In this document: piece after piece, positions 53,565 through 61,792 of the stretch
Numbering within the stretch: position 1 is the first letter of the stretch
Layout of the letters: each line of letters begins with the position of its first letter
DNA from: Planctomycetales bacterium
Lineage (GTDB): Bacteria; Planctomycetota; Planctomycetia; Planctomycetales; Planctomycetaceae
DNA: 64,000 nucleotides
Assembly (NCBI GenBank): GCA_026400835.1
Contig: JAPLOA010000087.1
Span: 248,001 to 312,000, forward strand
Direction of reading: 5' to 3'
Made by a program: the position numbers and the translations under genes
The notes under the pieces: model-generated
Seen by the model: only the letters and a program-made list of their open reading frames with translations
Databases searched by the model: none
What the model was told of the DNA's origin: nothing

Positions 53565-55349
53565 TTACCGCCAGAAGATTCGCTTTCGGCCGGGTCCCGT
53601 ATCGTAAGTATCGAAAAAGCGGCTGATGTAAAGTGTATCGAACCCGAAACCAGCGTTCAGTGAATTGAAGCCGGCTCCACCGTCGAGCGTGTCGTCACCA
53701 AGTCCTCCAAACAGCGAATCGTTACCCCAGTTGCCGAACAGAATATCGTGACCGGCATCACCAAGCAGTGTGTCATGTCCGCTGCCTCCGGAGAGTCGGT
53801 CGTTTCCGGTGCCACCTTCGATTGTCGAAGAGAGACTAATCCGCGAGTTGATCGCGACGTCATCATTTCCAGGCCCCGCGTCGATGCAGACGCATGTGAT
53901 CCATGTTCCCGGAGTTGTCAGGAATGAACGTCCGTTGATAAGAACGTTCAACGACGATCCCCAGACGTCGATTCGAATCGTATCGCTGCGACTTGTCCCG
54001 AAAACCTGGAGAGCACCATTGACGACTTGAACGCCAGCTCGCATCGGCAGACAGTTTGCCACCACGAATCGCCCGACAGCATCTCCGCTGGACAAGCCAG
54101 CCTGATTGTCAAACTGAAAGTGAATCCCGCCATAGATGCGACTCAGGCCGGCTTCCGCCGCAGCCGCACGAATGCTGGTGTACAGTCGATCGGGGACGCC
54201 TGCCACTTCCGATTTTGCCACAAACCCAATCGCATCGGTGCCGAAGACATCCGTCAACACGGCTGCCCCCGCAGCGCTGAAGGTACTGTGCCCCGATGTG
54301 TACGTTGGAAAAGCGGGCGTCTTCAACAATGGCGTCCAGAAGGCGTCTCGAACAGTGGACCGATTTCCGTCAAGGTCCGCGTTCTGAATCGCTCCGATAG
54401 GTCGCCACAGATCATAGTTAAACTTTGCATGCCATGACGTGATCGCGGCATCGGCCAAAGCGATATTCAATACGGCATACATTCTGGCACTTTCTTCCAT
54501 CGACAGGCCTTCGCCTTCAGCGATGGTCTGAGCAATCATGTTCCACTGGCCCGGAGGCGTGGCCGTTCCTGCAGCACCAGCCCAGAAGTACGCGATGTTG
54601 GTCTGGTCCCACGTACGAAATCGACTGTTGACCGAACCAATCGCCTGAACTTCATTCAGATCACGAGCATACGCGGAAGACTGCAGCGAAGGAGGCGCGG
54701 CGGGAAGAAACTGATTCGGACGACTCATCGCCCATGGCCGCATCAATGACCACTGAGGCAAAATGGCCGGCGCAAAATCAGGAGCGGTTGGATTCCAATC
54801 GCCGACAACATCGCCGGGCGTGTAATTGACGATTCGATTCCAGCCGTCTGTACTTCGCGAGTTCAAGATCCGGTCCGCAACAAAGACACCGGCTCCGATC
54901 GCAGCATCTCGCAACGAACCCCACGGGACCGTGGAAAGAGTCTGATTCAGCGCCGCGTCGAAATAGGGGCGTTGCGAGGGAAACAAAGCACACAGGGTTC
55001 GATGAGCGGCCGCAGCGGCTGCCGCATCTTTCGACGCCAGAGGACTGACGTTGGCAAAAGTCAGATATTTCTCATAGCGACCGTCGATGGAATTGACGGC
55101 ATCAAAAACCGCCGTGCTGACAATCGCCATGGCTCGTGAAGCCGCCGGAGGAGCCGGACGGTCGGCACGAATCGCATCCAGCAGAACGTCGTTCCAGTTA
55201 TGAATCGTGCTGGCCGACATCACTTCGCGATTCTCAAGCACCTGAACCTCAGCGACAACCGGGGCCGCCGCGTTTCGACGGCGATGAGACTCAGAAACAC
55301 CGCTGGTAACACCATCTCCAAAGAAAACCGACCGTATCAAGTTCCACAT
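53565..55349 (-). CDS. vanadium-haloperoxidase/PAP2-fold protein with RTX repeats
   Basis: 594 aa. The three active-site motifs are intact: K309-x6-R316-P317 (KFNYDLWRP), PTYTSGH with His354 (PSGH motif) and SR404-x5-H410 (SRIYGGIHFQFDN), which in vanadium haloperoxidases bind vanadate and in PAP2 phosphatases bind phosphate. Residues 495-565 contain hemolysin-type calcium-binding nonapeptides (GGTGNDRLSGGSGHDTLLGD and following GNWGNDSLFGGLGDDTLDGG). The N-terminus lacks a classical signal but has VQVLENREVMSAS near 36-47, the LExR-type motif common at the start of exported planctomycete proteins. It could oxidise halides or hydrolyse phosphate outside the cell; motifs alone do not separate these. 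Confidence 0.9.
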   Translation of the reverse strand: MWNLIRSVFFGDGVTSGVSESHRRRNAAAPVVAEVQVLENREVMSASTIHNWNDVLLDAIRADRPAPPAASRAMAIVSTAVFDAVNSIDGRYEKYLTFANVSPLASKDAAAAAAAHRTLCALFPSQRPYFDAALNQTLSTVPWGSLRDAAIGAGVFVADRILNSRSTDGWNRIVNYTPGDVVGDWNPTAPDFAPAILPQWSLMRPWAMSRPNQFLPAAPPSLQSSAYARDLNEVQAIGSVNSRFRTWDQTNIAYFWAGAAGTATPPGQWNMIAQTIAEGEGLSMEESARMYAVLNIALADAAITSWHAKFNYDLWRPIGAIQNADLDGNRSTVRDAFWTPLLKTPAFPTYTSGHSTFSAAGAAVLTDVFGTDAIGFVAKSEVAGVPDRLYTSIRAAAAEAGLSRIYGGIHFQFDNQAGLSSGDAVGRFVVANCLPMRAGVQVVNGALQVFGTSRSDTIRIDVWGSSLNVLINGRSFLTTPGTWITCVCIDAGPGNDDVAINSRISLSSTIEGGTGNDRLSGGSGHDTLLGDAGHDILFGNWGNDSLFGGLGDDTLDGGAGFNSLNAGFGFDTLYISRFFDTYDTGPGRKRIFWR

Positions 55350-55797
55350 GGCTTTGCCCCGTCATGGATACAAAACAGCGAAAGAACCATTGCTGTGACC
55401 CAGAGTTAGCAGTCCGCATGCCAGACTGCCCGCATTCCTTCAGTGGCAAATTTCGTTGGATTCCTGCAAGAATCCGCTGCGTTTGAACGGGCCAGCCGGA
55501 TCGGAATCGCAACACGTGCTATCGATTCGATGACAAACAAATAGGCCCTTTCACGTGCCCACTGCCGGAGTTGAACGTTGTGAGCCCGCTTCTGACTCGT
55601 CACAATAATAGCCTCAGTGGCCGTCCGATCACCTTCGAGGAAACATGAGGACAGCCTATGAAAAGAAGCGATCGTCAGTTGTGCCTGAGCAACTCTTTCG
55701 TGACGCCGATCGTCGCAGCGGCGGACGCCGAAGGAAAGCGGCCGGGATTTCTGTCACGTCGATGCAACATTTCCTCTGTCTGTCCGGAGATCCAATC
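55350..55797. other. intergenic region between divergent genes
   Basis: About 450 bases between the haloperoxidase-like gene and the DUF1592 gene. The frame of the latter is open back to 55645 but the extension is arginine-rich and not signal-like. No other gene or strong structure was found. Confidence 0.45.
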
Positions 55798-58275
55798 GTG
55801 AAGCCCGCCTTCGCACTTCTCAATGTCCGGCGATGTTTAATCGCGGCGGCGATGGTCATTCTGGCGCGGACCAATGCTGTCTTCGCAGACGAGTCCTTTG
55901 AGAAATTCCTCACGACCCACTGCATCCAATGTCATGGGCCGGAAAAAGTCGAAGGTGACATTCGCATCGACCAGTTGTCTCGCGACTTCCGTCGGGGCAC
56001 CGACACTCATCATTGGGCGGAGGCGATCGACAAGGTTAACAGCGGTGAGATGCCTCCTAAGACGGAACCGCAGCCGACTCAGGATGAGATCGCTGCCTTC
56101 GTGACAGGCCTCGATGCCAGGCTCCGCGAGGGCCGTGCCATGCGCATGGCAATACGTCCGCCAGTTACGCATTATCGACTGAGCCGCGGGGAATACCAAA
56201 ACACCGTCTATGACCTGTTGGGCGTGCGCTATGATCCGACAATGCCCGGTGAACTCAACGAAGATACTTTATGGCATGGCTTCGAACGCATCGGCTCGCA
56301 GCTTACGCTTTCCCCATCGCATATGGATCGCTACTACCGGGCCGCCGGGATTGTGCTTGATCGTGCTTATCCGGCCACATCCGGCGAGGCACGCAAGATC
56401 AGGAAGACGGCTGCGGAACTTCGATACAATGGCGGAAAGGAACAGCAGGAAGCTCTGGATAAGTTTGGCATCAAGAGACCCCTGCGACATCTGCTGTTTC
56501 CTGGTCGAGTTCAAAACGCTCTTTCTACGCACTGGTTCGGAAAGACGGGGCCGGAGCATAGCGGACTTTATCGAATGCGTCTTCAGGCCAGCGGCATAAG
56601 ACCACTCGGCGGACAGCCAGCGCATCTGAGTATCGGCAAAGAAACCAGTGAAGAGACAGTCGATGGTCTGATTGAATTCGACATCACCGCGCCGGAAGAC
56701 AGCCCGCAGGTGTATGAGTTCGAAGTGTTCCTCGAGATGCCGACTCAATTGCATTTCTGCATTGTAGCGACCGATGTCGTAGATCGGCGAGGAGGCGCGG
56801 CATTTCGGAATGCTCTGTCCAGCAGTTCCTACATCTTCACTCATAGCAGCGAAACTTTGCTGCTGAATCCGAACGCACCACAGATGTTCGACGACAAAGG
56901 AAACGGCCTGTTCTCCACTGTGCTGCTCGACTGGATCGAATGGGAAGGCCCCCTGCAGACGGATGAAGAGAGAAGCCGACGAACAGGCGTCGTGCCACCG
57001 GACAACGCGACGGCGGACGTCATCACCGCACATGTGCAGCGATTTGCGGAACGAGCCTGGCGACGGCCGGTCAGCCCTGATGAACTGGCCAACTACGTGC
57101 AGTCCTGCCGCGAGGAACTCGACGCCGGTGCGACGATGGCGGAAGCTTTTCGAGTCTCCTTGCAGGGAATACTCACTTCCAGAAATTTCATCTATCTGGT
57201 CGAAGGCGATCCCGCCGTACGAGAACGCCTCTCGGACTGGGAACTCGCGTCACGGCTTTCCTACTTCCTGTGGAGTTCGATGCCCGATGAATCGTTGTTT
57301 GATGCGGCACGACGCGGTGAGTTGTGTGCAGTGGATGCTGCAAAGTCCTATGCTTTTCTGGGGCAGCACGTGGATCGAATGCTGACCGACAGTCGCCTCA
57401 ATCATTTCATAGATGACTTCTCCCGGCAATGGCTGCAACTGCACCGAGTCGGCATGTTTCCGCCCGACAAGAAGCTCTATCCGGTCTACGATGACTGGCT
57501 CGAAGCCAGCCTTCGTGCTGAGCCGATGGAATACTTCCGCGAAGTCGTTTCTCAGAACCTTCCCGTCTCAAGCTTCCTCGATTCTGACTGGACTATGGCA
57601 AATGCGCGGCTGTGTGATTTCTATGGTCTTCCCGAACCGACGGCGGATGGATTTCACCGTGTCTCGCTGAAGCCGGAAGATCATCGTGGCGGGTTGTTGA
57701 CAATGGGTGCGGTCCTTGGACTGACCTCGGATGGCACTCGTCATCGACCAGTGCATCGCGGCGTGTGGCTCAGCGAGGCGATCTTCAACCGAACTCCGCC
57801 CGCACCTCCGGCCAATGTGGATCCCATTGAACCGGTTCCGCCCACGGGCAATAAGGTGACGATCCGCAAAAGAATCGAAGCCCATGCAAGCAACGCAAGT
57901 TGTGCGGCCTGTCATCGAAACATCGATCCGCTCGGTCTGGCGTTCGATCAGTACGACGCGATCGGACAATGGCGTACTCGCGAACATGTCCCGACCGGTA
58001 TTGGAGAAGATCCTATGGTCGATGCCACCGGAAAGATGCCCGACGGCCGCCCGTTCCAGAACGCCGTGGACTTCAAACGCCTGCTGATCGAAGATCAGGA
58101 CAGGATCGCCCGAGCCTTCATCGAACAACTCTGCACCTACGCCCTCCGCCGAGTCCTTACTGTTGACGACGAAGATGATCTGCAACTGATTGCAGACGAA
58201 GCCCGTAACACCGGATATGGAGTAAGAGACATGATCCGAGCCGTGGCGACGTCAGAGCTCCTGAGGAAAAGATAA
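55798..58275 (+). CDS. DUF1587/1592/1595/1588/1585 (PSCyt3-type) secreted protein
   Basis: 825 aa starting at a GTG at 55798, which has GGAG 8 bases upstream and is followed by a good signal peptide ([20 protein letters not shown], then AVFA). ATGs at 55762 and 55645 are alternatives. Domains: C-x2-CH (CIQCHGP), [23 protein letters not shown] (DUF1587), [20 protein letters not shown] (DUF1595), [19 protein letters not shown] (DUF1592), [19 protein letters not shown] (DUF1588) and the DUF1585 end. It normally stands directly before a DUF1552 gene; here a four-helix-bundle gene bracketed by repeats separates the two (58276-58833). Confidence 0.94.
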   Translation: MKPAFALLNVRRCLIAAAMVILARTNAVFADESFEKFLTTHCIQCHGPEKVEGDIRIDQLSRDFRRGTDTHHWAEAIDKVNSGEMPPKTEPQPTQDEIAAFVTGLDARLREGRAMRMAIRPPVTHYRLSRGEYQNTVYDLLGVRYDPTMPGELNEDTLWHGFERIGSQLTLSPSHMDRYYRAAGIVLDRAYPATSGEARKIRKTAAELRYNGGKEQQEALDKFGIKRPLRHLLFPGRVQNALSTHWFGKTGPEHSGLYRMRLQASGIRPLGGQPAHLSIGKETSEETVDGLIEFDITAPEDSPQVYEFEVFLEMPTQLHFCIVATDVVDRRGGAAFRNALSSSSYIFTHSSETLLLNPNAPQMFDDKGNGLFSTVLLDWIEWEGPLQTDEERSRRTGVVPPDNATADVITAHVQRFAERAWRRPVSPDELANYVQSCREELDAGATMAEAFRVSLQGILTSRNFIYLVEGDPAVRERLSDWELASRLSYFLWSSMPDESLFDAARRGELCAVDAAKSYAFLGQHVDRMLTDSRLNHFIDDFSRQWLQLHRVGMFPPDKKLYPVYDDWLEASLRAEPMEYFREVVSQNLPVSSFLDSDWTMANARLCDFYGLPEPTADGFHRVSLKPEDHRGGLLTMGAVLGLTSDGTRHRPVHRGVWLSEAIFNRTPPAPPANVDPIEPVPPTGNKVTIRKRIEAHASNASCAACHRNIDPLGLAFDQYDAIGQWRTREHVPTGIGEDPMVDATGKMPDGRPFQNAVDFKRLLIEDQDRIARAFIEQLCTYALRRVLTVDDEDDLQLIADEARNTGYGVRDMIRAVATSELLRKR

Positions 58276-58278
58276 GCT

Positions 58279-58344
58279 GGTTCTTTGTTCTTCGTTCTTC
58301 GTTATCCAGCAGCAGATTCCAACCAAGAACCAACCACCAGGAAC
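58279..58344. repeat. GAACC-type repeats left of the four-helix-bundle gene
   Basis: GGTTCTTTGTTCTTCGTTC (58279-58297) followed by TTCGTT is the reverse complement type of the GAACC/AAGAAC words, and CCAACCAAGAACCAACCACC (58319-58338) followed by AGGAAC shows the forward type. They begin four bases after the stop of the DUF1592 gene. The right-hand partner is at 58807-58840. Confidence 0.7.
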
Positions 58345-58371
58345 GTCTTTCCCCACCTCGAGAGCAACAGC

Positions 58372-58746
58372 ATGACGATTCGACGCTTTGAAGATATTGA
58401 GGGCTGGCAACTGGCAAGGGAATTGACGAGACAGGTCTATGAGGTGGCAAGACGCGGAGCGTTTGCCACTGACTTTGGTCTCAGGAACCAGATCACACGC
58501 GCGTCAGGCTCTGCAATGCACAACATTGCTGAAGGATTCGATAGCGGGAGCAATGCTGAGTTCGTCAGATTCCTGCGTTACTCCCAACGCTCGTGCGCAG
58601 AAGTTCAAAGCCAGCTTTATGTGGCTCTGGACCACGCCTGCATTTCGCAGGATGATTTTGACCGCATCGACGAACAGGCTGCAAAGACACACGCAAAAGT
58701 TGGCGGCTTCATCCGATACTTGCTGAGTCTTGCAAATCCCCAATAA
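58372..58746 (+). CDS. four-helix-bundle protein (S23/IVP/Avd-like)
   Basis: 124 aa. MTIRRFEDIEGWQLARELTR, VYEVARRGAFATDFGLRNQI, then RASGSAMHNIAEGFDSGSNA and EFVRFLRYSQRSCAEVQSQL are the four-helix bundle family hallmarks (W-x-A, DxGLxxQIxRAxxSxxxNIAEG, F-x-RFLxxAxGSxxEx). The same family occurs as intervening-sequence proteins inside some 23S rRNA genes and as the accessory Avd of diversity-generating retroelements. No reverse transcriptase or rRNA is here. The gene sits between inverted GAACC-type repeats in what is otherwise a DUF1592-DUF1552 pair, so it looks like a mobile cassette. Function of the stand-alone form is unknown; a nucleic-acid-binding role is inferred. Confidence 0.92.
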   Translation: MTIRRFEDIEGWQLARELTRQVYEVARRGAFATDFGLRNQITRASGSAMHNIAEGFDSGSNAEFVRFLRYSQRSCAEVQSQLYVALDHACISQDDFDRIDEQAAKTHAKVGGFIRYLLSLANPQ

Positions 58747-58806
58747 CCAGATCGATATTCGCGAACCTCCATCGAATTGGCAAACGGGCAGATTCGAGCT
58801 CCACCC

Positions 58807-58840
58807 AAAACCAAGAACAAAGAACCAAGAACCATGAACC
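58807..58840. repeat. GAACC-type repeats right of the four-helix-bundle gene, across the DUF1552 start codon
   Basis: AAAACCAAGAACAAAGAACC (58807-58826) continues AAGAACCATGAACC to 58840. It is inverted with respect to 58279-58297. The ATG of the DUF1552 gene (58834) lies within the last unit. Confidence 0.7.
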
Positions 58841-60195
58841 TGCTCTCCCAATCCTGGCTCATCAATCGTCGTCACGCTCTTCGTGCGGCCGGTACCTGCA
58901 TTTCTCTGCCGTTTCTTGAGTGCATGGTTCCGCTCCGGGCCGCGGACACGAACAGCGAGTCGCCTCGCAGAGCCGCCTTCATTTATCTGGCCAACGGAGT
59001 TCATTCGCTCAACTATCAGATTACAACAGCGGGCAAGGATTATCAGTTCTCCCGATCGCTCAAGCCATTGGAAAAACATCGCGACGTCATCACGCCCATC
59101 AGCGGGCTCCATCATCCCGGCAGCCTGGGACATCATCATAACTGCATCAATGTGTGGCTCACCGGCGGAAAGATTGGGCCTTCGGAACGCAACACGATTT
59201 CCGTCGACCAGAAGATCGCCGAGATCACATCACAGCATACTCGCTATCCGTCGCTGGAGATTGCTCTCACCGGAGGATCGCTTGCCTGGACCGCGGACGG
59301 TGTCGGCCTTCCCGCGATGCGTCGCTGCAGTGAGATCTTTGCGTCACTGTTCGAAGAACCCAAAGGTGGCCGGGATGCTCAGAGAAAGGCCCTGCGCCGC
59401 AAAGCCAGTGTGCTCGATGACAACCTGGCGGAAGTACGTCAGCTCGAACAGAAAATGGGAGCGGCCGATAAAGGCCGACTCGACCAGTATCTCACATCCG
59501 TCCGAGAAGCCGAGATCCGCACACGCCGCGCTGATGCCTGGCTGGATACGCCGCTGCCGGTGATCTCGGAGACCGATCGCAAGCGAACGAATCGCGACGT
59601 TGCCGCCACGATGGCGGGCGACTATTTTCGAACGGTTTATGATCTGATTCTGCTGGCATTCCAGACAGACCTTACGCGAGTCGCCACGTTCAGCCTCGGC
59701 GGTGAGGGCGATGCATTTTCCATCCCGGAAATCGGCATTACCGAATCACGCCATCAGCTCAGCCATCACGGTGGAGACCCGGGCTACATGGAGAAGCTCA
59801 CGAACTACGATACCTTCGCGATCGAACAGTTCGGCTACTTCCTGACGCGACTCAGCGAAACCAAAGATCTCAGCGGAAACCCCATGCTGGGCTCCACGAT
59901 GGCCTTGTTTGGAAGTGGCATGACCTATGGACACAGTCACGGCAATGCCAATCTGCCACTTGTATTGGCCGGCGGCTCAGATCTCGGTCTTAAACACGGC
60001 AGCCATCTCGACTTCAATCAGGGTCACTTCCAGGGTTATCAATTGGACAAGCCCGGCGAGCATTATTCGCTCTGCAGCCGCCCCGCTAACCCTGAGGCCC
60101 ACATGAGCAACCTGCTGCTCCTGATGGCGCAGAAGATGGGAGTTGAGGCGGGCGGGTTTGGGGATAGTAATGGCAGAGTAGTTCTTGGTTCATAG
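58834..60195 (+). CDS. DUF1552 domain protein
   Basis: 453 aa. After a short signal-like start ([20 protein letters not shown], an RR-containing Tat-like segment) come the DUF1552 hallmarks: [88 protein letters not shown] and the [14 protein letters not shown] end. This family normally works with DUF1592-type proteins at the cell surface; role unknown. The first codons (MNL) lie in repeat DNA. The C-terminus also runs into repeat: the last residues RVVLGS and stop come from the GTTCTTGGTTC word at 60181. In relatives the protein ends without this tail, which suggests that the end has been replaced. Confidence 0.93.
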   Translation: MNLLSQSWLINRRHALRAAGTCISLPFLECMVPLRAADTNSESPRRAAFIYLANGVHSLNYQITTAGKDYQFSRSLKPLEKHRDVITPISGLHHPGSLGHHHNCINVWLTGGKIGPSERNTISVDQKIAEITSQHTRYPSLEIALTGGSLAWTADGVGLPAMRRCSEIFASLFEEPKGGRDAQRKALRRKASVLDDNLAEVRQLEQKMGAADKGRLDQYLTSVREAEIRTRRADAWLDTPLPVISETDRKRTNRDVAATMAGDYFRTVYDLILLAFQTDLTRVATFSLGGEGDAFSIPEIGITESRHQLSHHGGDPGYMEKLTNYDTFAIEQFGYFLTRLSETKDLSGNPMLGSTMALFGSGMTYGHSHGNANLPLVLAGGSDLGLKHGSHLDFNQGHFQGYQLDKPGEHYSLCSRPANPEAHMSNLLLLMAQKMGVEAGGFGDSNGRVVLGS

Positions 60196-60205
60196 TTCCT
60201 GGTTC
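60181..60205. repeat. GAACC-type repeat (reverse orientation) at the DUF1552 stop codon
   Basis: GTTCTTGGTTCATAGTTCC (60181-60199) followed by TGGTTC. The stop codon TAG of the DUF1552 gene (60193-60195) is inside it. The inverted partner is at 60485-60513. Confidence 0.65.
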
Positions 60206-60206
60206 G

Positions 60207-60414
60207 TCGCGAAGCGACGGCAGCATATAGCTGCGGGCGGAAGCCCGCAGACAACGCCCCACCACAACACAAGCCGCGAAGCGGCGACAGACCATTTCGA
60301 AGTCGAACACAATGAATCAATCACGAATGCTGTCGCCGCTTCGCGGCTCAATCGCATTTTTCGGGTCTTTCTGCGGGCTGACGCCCGCAACTATTTGCTG
60401 GCATCGCTTCGCGA
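60207..60414. repeat. REP-like inverted-repeat element
   Basis: Three nested inverted pairs define it. The outer arms are TCGCGAAGCGA (60207-60217) and TCGCTTCGCGA (60404-60414). The middle hairpins are CTGCGGGC-GGAA-GCCCGCAG (60231-60250) and CTGCGGGC-TGAC-GCCCGCA (60371-60389). The inner arms are AGCCGCGAAGCGGCGACAG (60272-60290) and its perfect complement at 60330-60348. The right half overlaps the start of the next gene. Such GCGGAAGCCCGC double hairpins are typical REP-type sequences. Confidence 0.7.
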
Positions 60415-61712
60415 TTGATCGTCTCGTTAGGATATCCTGCGTCTTTTTGGGATGGATAGTTCTCACTCCTTCCACTCTCGTCAGCCAGGAACCAGGAACA
60501 AAGAACCAGGAACAATCTACAGAGCCCTTCCGGCCGCAGGCGGGAAAGTTCCCTCCTCTCGAAAACGCCCACACCTACCGCGGTGAACTTGTCTTCGTGG
60601 ATCATCCCAACCGTCGAGGCAGCATTCGGCTGCAGGGATCGGGTATGTTTTTCCGCAACGACCCTCATCCCTTCGCAATGCTGCCGTACGGGATTGTTCG
60701 CTATCATGGGGCCCCTGGCGATCTTCGTGACGTCCCGTTGGGGACAGTGATGCACGCCCATGCGTTTCTTCCACCGGACCCAACAACGTCTTCCGTCCCG
60801 GTTCTGCCGGTGGACAGCAAATCCAAAGACGCCAATCACAATCGAGGAGCCGGCATCGCGCCCGCTGAGAATCATGTGCTGCTTCTGGAAGATGAACCCA
60901 GCTTCTGTCTGCGAAACGGACTTGTCTGGAAACTGAAGGAAGTGGAACTCCAGAACAACGCCGGCATAATCGTGGCCTCTCGCGAACACCGCGAAGGGAA
61001 AGGTGAAAAGCCCGCCACGGAATCTCTGACGTTCGACGCTGCAACGCGTATCTGGCGTGGCCGCGAGATGCTGCTGATTGAAGACATGATCGCTGAAGGA
61101 ATCTGGCCCGCGCAAGGGAAGAAGAATCTGGAAGACCAGGCCGTGTTGCTTGGGATCACCTGGAAGCCCACGCCGGACGGAGTGTTTACTCGGTTCCACG
61201 TTTCCGACATCTGGCTCGATGACGACGCTATGCACCGAGCTGCCAAAAAGCAGACGGAAGTCCACAAGGCCTTCATTCGCAGCCGCTGGATGCCCGCGTG
61301 GATTGACTCCGTCGAGTACGGCAAGTTTGGTCGTGCTTCGGTGACCGCAACTTTGTTTGGCGGAATGGATGCATCGCTCTACGGCGACTTCAAAAAGAAC
61401 GAACCCGCAATAATGAATGCCGTCGAGAACACTCTCAAGCATACTCACGGCGCTTACGGTCCCGCACATATGGCGTCACGAGGCACGATTCTGGATGTCA
61501 TTCAACAGTCCGGCGAAGCTCCCACTGGCAGCAGTGGAATTCAGATCCGTTTCGAGACCGATCTGATCATCGAAGGAATCCGCCCGGGCCGAGTTGTTCG
61601 AATCCGCCCAAACAATTGGCCTCAGGTTCAAGTGCCTCGCGAAGAATTCCTGAACGACGCATCCAGTCTCGAAGAGCGATTCCCGACGCCGGCGATCTTC
61701 CCCAGGTATTAA
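60327..61712 (+). CDS. secreted protein of unknown function, N-terminus encoded by repeat DNA
   Basis: 461 aa from the ATG at 60327 (an ATG at 60312 is also open). The signal segment VRISCVFLGWIVLTPSTLVS lies at about 37-56. The first 25 residues (LSPLRGSIAFFGSFCG...) are the translation of the REP element, and QEPGTKNQEQ after the signal is the translation of a GAACC repeat. The real body begins near QAGKFPPLENAHTYRGELVF and continues with GSIRLQGSGMFFRND, RWMPAWIDSVEYGKFGRASV and IIEGIRPGRVVRIRPNNWPQV, a conserved-looking planctomycete protein with no family I can name. The original start codon may have been displaced by the insertion. Confidence 0.8.
   Translation: MLSPLRGSIAFFGSFCGLTPATICWHRFAIDRLVRISCVFLGWIVLTPSTLVSQEPGTKNQEQSTEPFRPQAGKFPPLENAHTYRGELVFVDHPNRRGSIRLQGSGMFFRNDPHPFAMLPYGIVRYHGAPGDLRDVPLGTVMHAHAFLPPDPTTSSVPVLPVDSKSKDANHNRGAGIAPAENHVLLLEDEPSFCLRNGLVWKLKEVELQNNAGIIVASREHREGKGEKPATESLTFDAATRIWRGREMLLIEDMIAEGIWPAQGKKNLEDQAVLLGITWKPTPDGVFTRFHVSDIWLDDDAMHRAAKKQTEVHKAFIRSRWMPAWIDSVEYGKFGRASVTATLFGGMDASLYGDFKKNEPAIMNAVENTLKHTHGAYGPAHMASRGTILDVIQQSGEAPTGSSGIQIRFETDLIIEGIRPGRVVRIRPNNWPQVQVPREEFLNDASSLEERFPTPAIFPRY
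60485..60513. repeat. GAACC-type repeats inside the start of a coding sequence
   Basis: CCAGGAACCAGGAACAAAGA (60485-60504) followed by ACCAGGAAC. It is inverted relative to 60181-60205 and lies in frame in the gene at 60327-61712, where it encodes QEPGTKNQEQ. Confidence 0.65.
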
Positions 61713-61792
61713 TGCAGGAATGATACTGACGGAAGTTTGTGGTGTTCACTTTTTATCGACGGTCATCATGTCACCAACAGGTCCCCATCACG

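Noticed and set aside
56269-57033. 254-codon minus-strand open frame
   Set aside because: Antisense to the DUF1592 gene at 55798-58275, no domain.
58372-58746. diversity-generating retroelement (because of the Avd-like protein)
   Set aside because: No reverse transcriptase, template repeat or variable repeat is visible nearby.
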